A DNA stretch of 64,000 nucleotides from Rheinheimera sp. SA_1 (GTDB lineage: Bacteria; Pseudomonadota; Gammaproteobacteria; Enterobacterales; Alteromonadaceae), in NCBI RefSeq assembly GCF_001669775.1, contig NZ_LXWK01000011.1, forward strand, positions 806,001-870,000, in the 5' to 3' direction. The position numbers and the translations under genes are program-made. Positions 1 through 8,827 of the stretch are shown here, in pieces; position 1 is the first letter of the stretch; every line of letters starts with the position of its first letter. The notes under the pieces are model-generated. The model did no database searches. It was given only the letters and a program-made list of their open reading frames with translations, and was not told the DNA's origin.

Positions 1-941
1 AAGGTCATGGTCACTGTTGGCTCATCTACTTGTAATGGCGGTAATGCTTCGAGGTTGGTCGTAGCGCAAATAGTGTCAGAAATTTTCAGTTCGCCTAAAC
101 CAGTGAATGCGATGATGTCACCGGCGTTTGCTTCCTGAGTTTCAATCCGTTCCAGACCTAAATAGCTGAATACCTGACCAACTTTACCGTTACGTTTTGA
201 ACCATCAGCGCCTAATACGGTGACTTGCTGGTTCACTTTTAACGAACCACGTTTGATGCGGCCGATACCGATAATGCCAAGGTAGCTGGAATAATCTAAC
301 TGAGAAACCTGGATCTGAGTGTCGCCATTCAGTTCAACTTTTGGTGGCGCCACGTGCTCAACAATAGCTGCGAACAGATCGTTGATATCAGTTTTTGGCT
401 CGTTGTAATCAAGCGTTGCCCAGCCATTGATGGCTGATGCGTAAACGATTGGGAAATCTAACTGCTCGTCAGTCGCGCCTAAGTTGTCGAACAGATCAAA
501 TACCTGATCAATAACCCAATCCGGACGTGCGCCTGGACGGTCAATTTTGTTGACGACAACGATTGGTTTTAAACCGTGGGCGAAAGCTTTTTGCGTTACG
601 AAACGTGTTTGTGGCATTGGGCCTTCAACAGCGTCAACTAACAGTAATACTGAGTCAGCCATTGACAGTACACGTTCAACTTCACCACCGAAGTCGGCGT
701 GGCCTGGTGTGTCCAGGATGTTGATGTGGTAACCGTTCCAGCGAACTGAAGTGTTTTTGGCCAGGATGGTAATTCCGCGCTCAGACTCCTGTGCATTTGA
801 ATCCATCATCCGTTCTTGTAACTTAGCGCGGGCATCGAAAGTGCCGGATTGTTGCAGTAATTTGTCAACAAGTGTAGTTTTACCGTGGTCAACGTGCGCA
901 ATGATGGCGATATTGCGCAACTTGCTGAGATCATAAGACAT
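1..941 (-). CDS. typA: GTP-binding protein TypA/BipA, N-terminal part (runs off the left edge)
   Basis: This is a ribosome-associated translational GTPase implicated in 50S subunit assembly and stress adaptation. The reading frame opens with [13 protein letters not shown]. It shows the G1 loop AHVDHGKTT (about residues 15-23), the switch region ERGITI, the G3 motif DTPGHADF and the G4 motif NKID, followed by the start of the beta-barrel domain II. The roughly 313 residues seen are about half the usual length of about 600; the rest lies left of the window. The ATG at 939-941 is chosen because the G1 loop follows it at the family's normal distance. It is transcribed away from glnA, as in E. coli where typA (bipA) and glnA are divergent neighbours. 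Identification is secure. Confidence 0.97.
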   Translation of the reverse strand, partial: MSYDLSKLRNIAIIAHVDHGKTTLVDKLLQQSGTFDARAKLQERMMDSNAQESERGITILAKNTSVRWNGYHINILDTPGHADFGGEVERVLSMADSVLLLVDAVEGPMPQTRFVTQKAFAHGLKPIVVVNKIDRPGARPDWVIDQVFDLFDNLGATDEQLDFPIVYASAINGWATLDYNEPKTDINDLFAAIVEHVAPPKVELNGDTQIQVSQLDYSSYLGIIGIGRIKRGSLKVNQQVTVLGADGSKRNGKVGQVFSYLGLERIETQEANAGDIIAFTGLGELKISDTICATTNLEALPPLQVDEPTVTMT

Positions 942-1221
942 TAATGTGGTGCTCGCTTTGTGAAGTGTTAATGTGTACCCGCATGTATCAAATCACAGCA
1001 AGTACTCGAAAAATTCGTGCGCGCATTTTACCTGCTTTGTGGGTCGGAGGGAAATTTATCTGTTTGTGGCATTTTTTCGCTGAAACTGAATTCGCTATTT
1101 TTTACCCCTGATCCAACACTATTGATCGATATTTTCTGCAGCACCTTGTCACCTGACACAATCCAATGAAAAAATTGCCGCGACCGCGCTACATCTTCTA
1201 AAAACTTGCTATGGTTAGCGC

Positions 1222-1291
1222 TGCATTCAATTTGGTGCAATAACACGCGACAATGCACCACAAAGAGGCGATCATGCACCATATTGATGCA
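1222..1291 (+). promoter_or_regulatory. NtrC enhancer sites upstream of glnA
   Basis: The best site is TGCACCATATTGATGCA at 1275-1291. It is close to the classical enterobacterial NtrC site, TGCAC-N7-TGCA with central dyad. Further half-sites are TGGTGCA at 1233-1239 and TGCACCA at 1254-1260. The half-sites start at 1233, 1254 and 1275, exactly 21 bases apart, so they lie on one face of the helix. They sit about 65-120 bases upstream of the sigma-54 promoter, the normal place for an NtrC enhancer. Binding by the GlnG protein encoded downstream is inferred. Confidence 0.8.
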
Positions 1292-1354
1292 CACCACTGA
1301 GGGTGCGTGGTAGGATTGTCGGCAGTATTTATTAAAATCAACAGCTTATATAAT

Positions 1355-1370
1355 TGGCATACTATTAGCT
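1355..1370 (+). promoter_or_regulatory. sigma-54 promoter of glnA
   Basis: The sequence TTGGCATACTATTAGCT has GG at 1356-1357 and GC at 1368-1369 with exactly 10 bases between them, the invariant -24/-12 geometry of sigma-54 promoters. Transcription would start near 1381, giving a leader of about 68 bases before the glnA ATG. The NtrC half-sites upstream support nitrogen-limited activation. The -12 element matches the TTGC consensus only partly. Confidence 0.8.
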
Positions 1371-1448
1371 TAGTAAGCGCAACTTGTCGGTTGAACCGAT
1401 ATCTTCAAGTACAGTTTGAGTATTAACAGGAATAATCCGGAGGATTGC

Positions 1449-2858
1449 ATGTCTGCATCGAACGTTCTGAGCTTTATGAAAGAAAACGACGTGAAGTTTG
1501 TTGATTTACGTTTTACTGATACCAAGGGTAAAGAGCAACATGTGACTATCCCTGCCAACCAGATCAATGAAGATTTCTTTGAAAACGGTAAAATGTTTGA
1601 CGGTTCTTCAATCGCTGGCTGGAAAGGCATCAATGACTCAGACATGATTTTAATGCCTGAAGCCGCTTCCATGAAGCTGGACCCATTCTTCGAAGAAACC
1701 ACCTTAAACATCACTTGTGATGTTATCGAACCAAGCACCATGCAAGGTTACGACCGTTGCCCGCGTTCTATCGCAAAACGCGCAGAAGAATACTTAAAAT
1801 CAACCGGTATCGCTGACACCGTATTGTTCGGACCTGAGCCAGAATGGTTCATGTTTGATGAAGTCCGTTTCAAAACTGACATGTCAGGTTCATTTTACAA
1901 ATTAAATTCAGAAGAAGCTGCCTGGAACTCAGACGCTGTGTATGAAGGCGGCAACAAGGGCCACCGTCCTGGCGTAAAAGGTGGTTATTTCCCGGTACCA
2001 CCAGTAGATCAACATCACGATATCCGTAGCGCTATGTGTATGGTGCTGGAAGAAATGGGTCAGACGGTTGAAGCGCATCACCATGAAGTTGCTACTGCCG
2101 GTCAGAACGAAATCGCGACCCGTTTTAACACTTTAACCTTAAAAGCTGACGAAACGCAGATCCTGAAATATGTAGTCCACAATGTGGCACACATGTACGG
2201 CAAAACTGCGACTTTCATGCCAAAACCAATCGTTGGTGACAACGGTTCAGGCATGCACTGTCACCAGTCTTTAGCTAAAGACGGCGTCAACCTGTTTGCC
2301 GGCGACAAGTACGCAGGCCTGTCAGAACTGGCTTTGTATTACATCGGCGGTATCATCAAGCATGCGAAAGCCATCAACGCTTTCACCAACCCGTCAACCA
2401 ACTCGTATAAGCGTCTGGTGCCACACTATGAAGCGCCGGTCATGCTGGCTTATTCAGCCCGTAACCGTTCCGCTTCTGTGCGTATCCCACTGGTACCAAG
2501 TGCTAAAGCACGCCGTATCGAAGTGCGTTTCCCGGATCCAGCGGCGAACCCATACCTGGCATTCGTTGCGCAGATGATGGCTGGTCTGGATGGTATCCAG
2601 AACAAGATCCACCCAGGCGATGCGATGGATAAAGACTTATACGATCTGCCACCAGAAGAAGAAGCGCTGATCCCTCAGGTTTGTGGTTCGTTAGACGAAG
2701 CACTGGACAACCTGGACAAATCACGCGCCATTTTCACCAAAGGCGGCGTGATGTCAGACGAAATGATCGATGCTTACATTGCACTGAAACGTGCTGAAGC
2801 GAAAAAAGTTTCTATGGCGGTTCACCCACTGGAATACGATCTGTACTACAGCGTATAA
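1449..2858 (+). CDS. glnA: Glutamine synthetase, type I
   Basis: It makes glutamine from glutamate, ammonia and ATP as a cytoplasmic dodecamer and is the main ammonia-assimilating enzyme. The product is 469 residues, the length of the E. coli enzyme. It shows the beta-grasp N-domain, the catalytic [10 protein letters not shown], the [12 protein letters not shown] segment, the [13 protein letters not shown]-site segment and the C-terminal DLYDLPPEE loop, whose tyrosine is the site adenylylated by GlnE. The ATG at 1449 follows GGAGG (1439-1443) with five bases between; an earlier in-frame TTG at 1416 lacks such a site. It is expressed from the sigma-54/NtrC promoter just upstream and ends at a strong terminator. 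Confidence 0.99.
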   Translation: MSASNVLSFMKENDVKFVDLRFTDTKGKEQHVTIPANQINEDFFENGKMFDGSSIAGWKGINDSDMILMPEAASMKLDPFFEETTLNITCDVIEPSTMQGYDRCPRSIAKRAEEYLKSTGIADTVLFGPEPEWFMFDEVRFKTDMSGSFYKLNSEEAAWNSDAVYEGGNKGHRPGVKGGYFPVPPVDQHHDIRSAMCMVLEEMGQTVEAHHHEVATAGQNEIATRFNTLTLKADETQILKYVVHNVAHMYGKTATFMPKPIVGDNGSGMHCHQSLAKDGVNLFAGDKYAGLSELALYYIGGIIKHAKAINAFTNPSTNSYKRLVPHYEAPVMLAYSARNRSASVRIPLVPSAKARRIEVRFPDPAANPYLAFVAQMMAGLDGIQNKIHPGDAMDKDLYDLPPEEEALIPQVCGSLDEALDNLDKSRAIFTKGGVMSDEMIDAYIALKRAEAKKVSMAVHPLEYDLYYSV

Positions 2859-2934
2859 GTAGCAGCTTTTAAGCAGATTAACCTGTTCAAAGCAGCGTTA
2901 ATCGGTTGATTTTCAAACATATAACTTTTTAGTG

Positions 2935-2960
2935 AAAAAGCCCGCAACTGCGGGCTTTTT
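2935..2960 (+). terminator. Rho-independent terminator after glnA
   Basis: A GCCCGCA/TGCGGGC stem with a short loop is flanked by A5 and T5, starting 77 bases after the glnA stop. It separates glnA from the following secreted-protein gene and glnL-glnG. Confidence 0.9.
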
Positions 2961-3039
2961 GTTCTGGTCAAATCAAACAAAGCGCGATAGAGTAAACAAA
3001 TAATTACCAAACAGCTATTGTTGTGAAAATAGGTATCCA

Positions 3040-3552
3040 ATGAAAAAAGCACTGTGGTTGTTGTTACTCACATGCCTTGCTGCAACGGCAGCAGACGACA
3101 AGAAAGTTTTTGTCACCGTCGACAAAAACAACAATCTGGTGTTTTCTGACAGCCCAAGCCCTGGTGCTACCCAAGTCACAGTGAAAGATACCGCCACCCA
3201 AATGGTTCCTACGACACCAGGCGTTTCTACCTCAGTAGTACAGGAAAGCACTAAATTCGAAGTTGCTATTTCCAAACCTGAACAGCAAGGCACAGTCCGC
3301 GAAAATAGTGGCACCGTGTATGTGTCTGGCCAAATCAAACCCATGTTCGCCCAGGGACTGCGGGTGAAGCTGTATCTTGATGGCAAACAAGTGGCCGGCC
3401 CGACCGGTAATGCCAATTTTATCCTCCACAACGTCGATCGCGGCGAACATCAACTGACCCTCGAACTGCTTGATCAAAACGGCAAGATTATTGCAACCAG
3501 TCCGGTAACGACCTTCTATTTGCATAGAGCTTCGGCTATTTCACCAAAATAG
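3040..3552 (+). CDS. Secreted DUF4124-like protein between glnA and glnL
   Basis: This 170-residue protein has a cleavable-looking signal peptide (about residues 1-18, ending ATAA-DD). The following segment KVFVTVDKNNNLVFSDSPSPGAT is of the DUF4124 type, and a beta-rich C-terminal half (about 80-165) resembles an Ig-like fold, with the pattern LYLDGKQV...RGEHQLTLELLDQNGKII. It should act in the periplasm; no catalytic motif is visible. It lies between the glnA terminator and the glnL operator on the same strand. Proteins of this kind are common between glnA and glnL in marine gammaproteobacteria, but their role is unknown to me. The family name is from memory of the N-terminal pattern and is moderately sure. 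Confidence 0.75.
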   Translation: MKKALWLLLLTCLAATAADDKKVFVTVDKNNNLVFSDSPSPGATQVTVKDTATQMVPTTPGVSTSVVQESTKFEVAISKPEQQGTVRENSGTVYVSGQIKPMFAQGLRVKLYLDGKQVAGPTGNANFILHNVDRGEHQLTLELLDQNGKIIATSPVTTFYLHRASAISPK

Positions 3553-3602
3553 TGCATCGCGGCTGAATTCTCAGCCATCACCAGTTACACTGGAGATTAG
3601 GA

Positions 3603-3619
3603 TGCACCGAACTGGTGCA
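3603..3619 (+). promoter_or_regulatory. NtrC operator in front of glnL
   Basis: TGCACC-GAACT-GGTGCA is a perfect 17-base NtrC palindrome. It ends 14 bases before the glnL GTG, immediately upstream of the ribosome binding site, where bound NtrC would block transcription or promoter clearance. In E. coli NtrC represses the weak glnL promoter from a comparable site, so negative autoregulation of glnLG is the likely function. Confidence 0.82.
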
Positions 3620-3633
3620 GAGGAATCAACACT

Positions 3634-4704
3634 GTGACGCAGACCCCAAAGTCGCTGGATTTAACCGGCATCGACTACGCCAATCACCTGACCACGGCCA
3701 TTATGGTGTTGGATGCACAACTACAGGTGCAACATTTTAATACCGCCTGTTGTGCTTTATTAAGCATCGGCGAAAAACGACTGCAAAATCATTACTTTCC
3801 AGCTCTGTTCCAATTCAGCGATTTACATGCCAGCCATCTTGTCAGCACCCTCACCACCAAGCAGGGTTTTGGCGTCAGCGATGTCAATTGTGTACTGCCG
3901 GATGGCCGCCATATTCTGATCGACATTACCGCCAGCGCCCTGGAAACCGAATTACCGGCGTTATTAATCGAACTGCGTCAGGTCGACCAACAACGTAAAA
4001 TCAGTATGGAAAGCCTGCAGCAACATCAACATCTGGCGGCGCGGGAGCTGATCCGTGGTCTGGCGCATGAAATTAAAAACCCCCTGGGTGGCTTGCGTGG
4101 TGCAGCACAATTGCTGGAAGAAACGCTGAACGAAGAGCAAAAAGAATATACCCAGCTCATTATTGCCCAGGCCGACCGGCTGCGAAATCTGGTTGACCGC
4201 CTGCTTGGCCCCTACAAACCGCCGCAGCGATTGGTGTCAAATATGCACCAAATCATTGAAAGGGTCAGCCAGCTGGCACAGATGGATAACCCATCCGGCG
4301 TGCAGTTTGTGCGCGATTATGATCCCAGCATTCCGGATTTTTTACTCGACCCGGAACTGATTGAACAGTCGCTATTAAATATTGTCCGCAATGCCCAGCA
4401 AGTGTTGCCGAACGGCGGCCAGATTGTGCTGCAAAGCCGGATTTTGCATCAGCACACTATTCATGGTCGTCGCCATCGCTTGGTCGCCACCATCAAAGTG
4501 ATTGATAACGGTCCCGGTATTCCGGCGGACATCAAAGACACTTTATTTTACCCAATGGTCAGCGGCAAACCCGGTGGCACCGGTCTGGGTTTATCGATTG
4601 CCCAAACGCTTATTCATCAACATGACGGCTGGATTGACTGTGAAAGTTGGCCCGGCCGTACCGAATTTACTTTGTATTTACCCATCAACTCGCAAGGGGC
4701 TTAA
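3634..4704 (+). CDS. glnL: Nitrogen regulation sensor kinase NtrB
   Basis: This cytoplasmic histidine kinase/phosphatase phosphorylates NtrC when nitrogen is scarce and is controlled by PII. The 356-residue product has an N-terminal PAS domain (about 10-115), the dimerisation/phosphoacceptor motif LAHEIKNPLGG with histidine near residue 145, and a C-terminal ATPase with N box (NIVRNAQQ), DNGPGI and GGTGLGLSI. It begins with GTG at 3634 after an AGAGGAA-type ribosome site, directly behind the perfect NtrC palindrome. The glnG ATG follows its stop after two bases, so the two are co-transcribed. Confidence 0.97.
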   Translation: MTQTPKSLDLTGIDYANHLTTAIMVLDAQLQVQHFNTACCALLSIGEKRLQNHYFPALFQFSDLHASHLVSTLTTKQGFGVSDVNCVLPDGRHILIDITASALETELPALLIELRQVDQQRKISMESLQQHQHLAARELIRGLAHEIKNPLGGLRGAAQLLEETLNEEQKEYTQLIIAQADRLRNLVDRLLGPYKPPQRLVSNMHQIIERVSQLAQMDNPSGVQFVRDYDPSIPDFLLDPELIEQSLLNIVRNAQQVLPNGGQIVLQSRILHQHTIHGRRHRLVATIKVIDNGPGIPADIKDTLFYPMVSGKPGGTGLGLSIAQTLIHQHDGWIDCESWPGRTEFTLYLPINSQGA

Positions 4705-4706
4705 GC

Positions 4707-6116
4707 ATGCATCAGGATGTCTGGATTATTGATGATGACAACTCCATCCGTTGGGTGTTAGAAAAAGCGCTATCGCGCGCTGGTATTGTCTGTGAAAGTT
4801 ACGCCTCCGCCGATCTGATGCTGCAGCGGCTGGAATACGACCAACCAGCAGTGGTGGTGTCCGATATCCGGATGCCGGGCACCGATGGCATGGCGCTGTT
4901 ATCCAAATTGCAGGAACTAGCACCGGAGCTGCCGGTAATTATCATGACCGCCCACTCGGACTTAGACAGTGCGGTGAACGCTTTCAAACGTGGTGCTTTT
5001 GAGTATTTACCCAAACCATTTGATATCAATGAAGCGGTGGGGCTGATTAGCCGTGCGCTCGAGCACGCCATGGCGAAAAAGCCCAAAGCGCAGCCAGCAC
5101 CCACGTCACAACTGACTGAAATCATTGGTGAAGCGCCGGCGATGCAGGAAGTATTTCGCGCCATTGGTCGTTTATCGCGCTCCAGTATCAGTGTGCTGAT
5201 CAACGGTCAGAGCGGTACCGGTAAAGAGCTGGTGGCGCAGGCGCTGCATAAACACAGCCCCAGATCCGAACAGCCGTTTATCGCCTTGAATATGGCGGCA
5301 ATTCCAAAAGACTTGATTGAATCAGAACTGTTTGGCCACGAAAAAGGCGCATTTACCGGCGCCGCCAATTTGCGCAAAGGCCGCTTCGAACAGGCCGATG
5401 GCGGCACTTTGTTCCTCGATGAAATTGGCGATATGCCGCTGGATGTACAAACCCGGTTATTAAGAGTACTGGCTGACGGCCAGTTTTACCGGGTTGGTGG
5501 ACATCAGGGGGTCAACGTTGATGTGCGGATCATCGCAGCCACCCATCAAAACCTCGAGCAACTGGTGGCTGAAGGCAAATTCCGCGAAGATTTATTCCAC
5601 CGCTTAAACGTCATTCGAATTCACATTCCGGCATTGAAAGACCGTAAACAGGATATTCCAAAACTAGCGCAGCATTTCCTGCAACAAGCGGCGAAAGAGC
5701 TGAATGTTGAAGCGAAAAGTTTAGCTTTGGATACTGAAAAGTATCTGGCACAACTGGATTGGCCGGGTAACGTGCGGCAGCTGGAAAATACCTGTCGTTG
5801 GCTGACGGTGATGGCAAGCGGCAAACAAGTATTGCTGTCTGATTTACCCCCGGAACTCACTGCTGCACCAAAAGTGTTCAGCCCGCTGGGCGGCGACCAA
5901 CATCACAGCTGGCAAGATTTGCTGGCCGCCTGGGTACAACAAAAACTGACCGCCGGTGAAGAAGATATTTTGTCCGAAGCAGGCCCGGAATTTGAGCGCA
6001 TTGTGCTGAAACAAGCGCTGCAATTTACTCATGGCCATAAACAGGACGCGGCAAAACGCTTAGGCTGGGGACGCAATACCCTAACCCGCAAGTTAAAAGA
6101 ACTGGATATGGAATAA
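4707..6116 (+). CDS. glnG: Nitrogen regulation response regulator NtrC
   Basis: This sigma-54 activator drives glnA and other nitrogen genes. The 469-residue product has a receiver domain with phosphorylatable Asp53 (SDIRMPG) and Lys in YLPKPF. Its AAA+ domain has Walker A GQSGTGKE, the sigma-54-contacting GAFTGA loop and Walker B GTLFLDEIGD. The C-terminal Fis-type helix-turn-helix ends KRLGWGRNTLTRKL. The ATG at 4707 lies two bases after the glnL stop and follows AAGGGG; its length then equals E. coli NtrC. Probable binding sites are the glnA enhancer and the operator at 3603-3619. Confidence 0.98.
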   Translation: MHQDVWIIDDDNSIRWVLEKALSRAGIVCESYASADLMLQRLEYDQPAVVVSDIRMPGTDGMALLSKLQELAPELPVIIMTAHSDLDSAVNAFKRGAFEYLPKPFDINEAVGLISRALEHAMAKKPKAQPAPTSQLTEIIGEAPAMQEVFRAIGRLSRSSISVLINGQSGTGKELVAQALHKHSPRSEQPFIALNMAAIPKDLIESELFGHEKGAFTGAANLRKGRFEQADGGTLFLDEIGDMPLDVQTRLLRVLADGQFYRVGGHQGVNVDVRIIAATHQNLEQLVAEGKFREDLFHRLNVIRIHIPALKDRKQDIPKLAQHFLQQAAKELNVEAKSLALDTEKYLAQLDWPGNVRQLENTCRWLTVMASGKQVLLSDLPPELTAAPKVFSPLGGDQHHSWQDLLAAWVQQKLTAGEEDILSEAGPEFERIVLKQALQFTHGHKQDAAKRLGWGRNTLTRKLKELDME

Positions 6117-6122
6117 AGGTTT

Positions 6123-6148
6123 GGGTTGTCGCTGCACGAGCGCAACCC
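6123..6148 (+). terminator. Possible terminator hairpin after glnG
   Basis: GGGTTGTCGC and GCGCAACCC form a nearly perfect stem about six bases after the glnG stop. There is no clear T run, so termination is uncertain. It stands between convergent glnG and the 6171-7265 gene. Confidence 0.4.
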
Positions 6149-6170
6149 AGCATTTAGCTTTCATCAACCT

Positions 6171-7265
6171 TCATTTACCGCCGGCCATTTTTTGTAAAAA
6201 CTCTAAGCGCTGCAGATCTTCAGCGCTTGGCTCTACCGCTGCATCCAACAACTGAGCCGGGTCAAAATCCCCTAAGGCAAATTCAGGTTGCGCGCTACGA
6301 CCATAGCGAGCCGGTTCAAAAGGCGAAGGTGAACGTCGTTCTAACTGGAAAGTCGTTAACAGATAGTGAGCCGCCTGATCCGAATTAAATGCATCCGGCC
6401 TGGTGCCTGACGCATCATTTGGCGCGCCTGGCAACACCATTTTATGCGCTTTTAATTCGAGTGTCTGTGAACCTTCGGCAAGGTCTGCACTTGCCGTCAA
6501 CTGCGCCACAGGCTGACCATCCGCCGTCAGTAAATTTGCCCGCAGCCGATAAGTGCCGGCTAATTCCACTTGAATTTGCACCGGGATCACCATATCGCTG
6601 CCCCGAGCCAACACCGGCTTCACGGCGGTGATGATAGCAACCGGCAGACTGTATTCGATGCCGGTCTGCACACTCTGGGTTTGTCCTGCCCCGCTAAACT
6701 GGAATTCGACAATGAGCGGGCCATCCCAATGTTTTTCGGCTGCTAACGTTGCAACATACTCACCGCTACTACCTGACAAAGTTTCTGTTACCAGCAGCTT
6801 GCCGCTGAGTTCATTTTTCAACAACACCTGCACTTGCGATAGCTCGATGTTCTGCGCTTTTAGGCGAACCACCACCGGTTCAGGTGCACTGAACCGGTAT
6901 TTGTCGGCTTCAATACTGACGCTGGCACCGCCCTCCAGCGGCAACTGCTGCGCGATAAACTGATTGGGTGCCAGCAACTGCGTATCAGCAAGAGTCAGCG
7001 GCCTGACATAATCCGGCAGCTGCAATTCTTCGGCATAGGCTGTTGCCACCAGCGCGAAACTTTGTTGCATCGTTTGTGGTAATTGTTCCGGTTTTGGCGG
7101 AGCCCGCGTTGCCACAGTGGTGACTTGTGCAGTTTCGGCAACCGCAGCAGTTGCGGGTTCAGCTTTGATCATCAATGTTGAAACAGGCTGCTCGGTGGGC
7201 CACAGCCACCAAACGACTGCCAACAGCGCAAGCAGTACCGCCAACAGCCAGGATTTTTGTTGCAT
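6171..7265 (-). CDS. Membrane-anchored beta-rich protein paired with the lipase (DUF4785-like?)
   Basis: This 364-residue protein starts with a single N-terminal membrane helix (about residues 5-22, rich in L, A, V and W). A Pro/Thr/Ala-rich spacer follows, then two or three beta-sandwich-like segments (about 110-310) with the alternating pattern of Ig-like domains, and a helical tail. No enzyme motif is visible. The ATG at 7265 has CCGGAG seven bases upstream; an earlier in-frame start at 7298 has no ribosome site. It is 67 bases downstream of the lipase-like gene and probably co-transcribed with it. The DUF4785 assignment is tentative. A role as anchor, foldase or inhibitor for the lipase is inference from context only. 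Confidence 0.65.
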   Translation of the reverse strand: MQQKSWLLAVLLALLAVVWWLWPTEQPVSTLMIKAEPATAAVAETAQVTTVATRAPPKPEQLPQTMQQSFALVATAYAEELQLPDYVRPLTLADTQLLAPNQFIAQQLPLEGGASVSIEADKYRFSAPEPVVVRLKAQNIELSQVQVLLKNELSGKLLVTETLSGSSGEYVATLAAEKHWDGPLIVEFQFSGAGQTQSVQTGIEYSLPVAIITAVKPVLARGSDMVIPVQIQVELAGTYRLRANLLTADGQPVAQLTASADLAEGSQTLELKAHKMVLPGAPNDASGTRPDAFNSDQAAHYLLTTFQLERRSPSPFEPARYGRSAQPEFALGDFDPAQLLDAAVEPSAEDLQRLEFLQKMAGGK

Positions 7266-7332
7266 ATTTACTCCGGTGATCCGGCAGCGGCCAAACACAC
7301 TGTTGCCCGCTGCCTGCCAGGTTCAACTTGGG

Positions 7333-8385
7333 TTAGTTCGCAGCAAGAAACACCAGATCAGTCATGCTGAACCGGTCCGAGCCAGTGACTAACTGATACT
7401 TTGAACTGAAGACCCACCAGCCGCGATTTTCCTGAAAAGTCGTAAATTTCAGGGCGCGCTGATCAAGATAGTTCACCTGGCTACGCGCAGCTGTCACTTG
7501 CCCTTGCCGTTGCAGGCCAATAGTGGCGTTGTGACTGTAACTATCACTCATCAGCAATGGGTAATGATAAGGCATAAAGTTGCGGACACCGGCCGCCTGG
7601 CTTTCCAGCTTACCATCGAGCGCAATACTGGCCGAGCAGCTATCAAAGGCTGCAGCCTGCGAAGCACCACAACTTGAATGTGGGGAGACCACACCGTCAT
7701 CATCGCCGGGTAAAAATGGGCTGGTCGCGCCAAGGTAATCCGAAGCACCACCGACAAAACGCAATCTTGGTACTTTACTCAGTGGCTGTGGCGCTAACTG
7801 CCTGGCCGTATTCACCCGCAAATCATGTAACACACCAACATTACCGGCGGATGGCGTTTCACCCAGCCATAACGACAACGCAAACTTCAGCGCGCCATCA
7901 ATCAAACCGCCACCAGTCGCCACATTCACCGCTAAATCGGCGAGTTCAGAACCACCACCGGCACCGGAAAAGTCAAAAGTAGCCACGATATTCAGCGGTG
8001 TTAAACCGGCATTTTTTAGCCATAACGCTTGGTTATCAAGGATATAACGGGTTATTAAGTCGCCGGTGGAGTGATTAACGAAAATACAGCCGCGCGCGCA
8101 GGTGCCGTCTATTGCTAACTTTTTCAGCTGTGGCCAGACATAGTCACTGGCGATTTTCCCGCTGATCCGCTCTTGTGAGGGCCAGTCAATCCGTAAATCG
8201 GCACGGCTAGCCCAATAGTCTTGCCAATATGCCTGGCCATTCACTTTGACCTGACTGGCGTTGGGTTTATCTTTTAAATTATCGGGCTGAAAACCGTGGA
8301 TTAACACCACCGGATAGCCGCCCACGGCAGCACTGACATTGATACTGCAAAATGCTGCGGCCAGCAGCAATGCTGTTATTTTCAT
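7333..8385 (-). CDS. Secreted lipase-like alpha/beta hydrolase
   Basis: This 350-residue protein has a signal peptide (about 1-19, cut near VSAA). An oxyanion-hole motif VVLIHGFQPDN follows at about 26-36, and the nucleophile elbow is VNHSTGD, an N-H-S-T-G variant of the lipase GxSxG. A likely acid is in GDDDGVVSPHSS and a histidine in PYHYPLLMSDSYSH. This fits a periplasmic or extracellular triacylglycerol lipase or esterase. The ATG at 8385 follows AAGGGGATAG. Two short Cys-containing segments (TCARGC, SSCGAS...SCSAS) suggest disulfide bonds. Substrate is unknown. The membrane-anchored gene downstream may assist it. Confidence 0.8.
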   Translation of the reverse strand: MKITALLLAAAFCSINVSAAVGGYPVVLIHGFQPDNLKDKPNASQVKVNGQAYWQDYWASRADLRIDWPSQERISGKIASDYVWPQLKKLAIDGTCARGCIFVNHSTGDLITRYILDNQALWLKNAGLTPLNIVATFDFSGAGGGSELADLAVNVATGGGLIDGALKFALSLWLGETPSAGNVGVLHDLRVNTARQLAPQPLSKVPRLRFVGGASDYLGATSPFLPGDDDGVVSPHSSCGASQAAAFDSCSASIALDGKLESQAAGVRNFMPYHYPLLMSDSYSHNATIGLQRQGQVTAARSQVNYLDQRALKFTTFQENRGWWVFSSKYQLVTGSDRFSMTDLVFLAAN

Positions 8386-8752
8386 CTACTATCCCCTTGT
8401 CTGGATTTGATTTTATTTTGATTGGCTTTTTTAGTTTTACGGAACAGACAGCTGACAGATCCGATTTCTAAGATAGAGCAGTTCAATACAATCACAATCG
8501 GCACTTTGGGGAACAAATGTTAAATTTAAGCCAGCTTCAACAGCTGTTTGTTTGAAATAAAGGACAATTTTTATACAGAAACATCACTTCAACAGCATAA
8601 ATCTGTGTGATCCGCAGCAACAGCTGTCACAGTCAAATGGTCGTACAAGGTTTAAAGTATTTGCTCAGATTATTTTATTGAAGGGTTAAATTAGTTGTAC
8701 AAAGCGGTTGCAGCTAACCATCATACTCAAACATCTTACTCAAAAACCGGAT
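8386..8752. other. Intergenic region without a recognisable gene
   Basis: This A/T-rich stretch of about 370 bases should carry the promoter of the lipase gene near its left end. I see no coding sequence, RNA gene or repeat in it. Confidence 0.6.
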
Positions 8753-8786
8753 AAAAAAGGCGCTTGACCATGAAGGTCAAAGCGCC
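8753..8786 (-). terminator. Terminator after cpxP
   Basis: Read on the minus strand, a GGCGCTTTGACC/GGTCAAGCGCC stem is followed by T6 (plus-strand A6 at 8753-8758). It lies about 40 bases beyond the cpxP stop. Confidence 0.85.
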
Positions 8787-8827
8787 AGTCAGGATGAACA
8801 TTTCACGAACCCGCTTGAGCTCGCAAA

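Larger units (their letters stand above)
942..1448. other. typA-glnA divergent control region
   Basis: About 500 bases separate the two divergent starts. The right half holds NtrC half-sites and a sigma-54 promoter for glnA, listed separately. The left half (942-1210) should contain the typA promoter, but I could not pick out convincing -35/-10 boxes. A minus-strand open frame at 1028-1297 crosses the NtrC sites and has no recognisable family, so I treat it as chance. Confidence 0.6.

Noticed and set aside
1222-1239. TGCATTCAATTTGGTGCA as a second full NtrC palindrome
   Set aside because: The arms are one base too far apart for the 17-base NtrC site; kept only as a half-site (TGGTGCA).
1028-1297. 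Minus-strand open frame of 89 codons between typA and glnA
   Set aside because: It overlaps the NtrC half-sites, has no credible ribosome site and no recognisable family.
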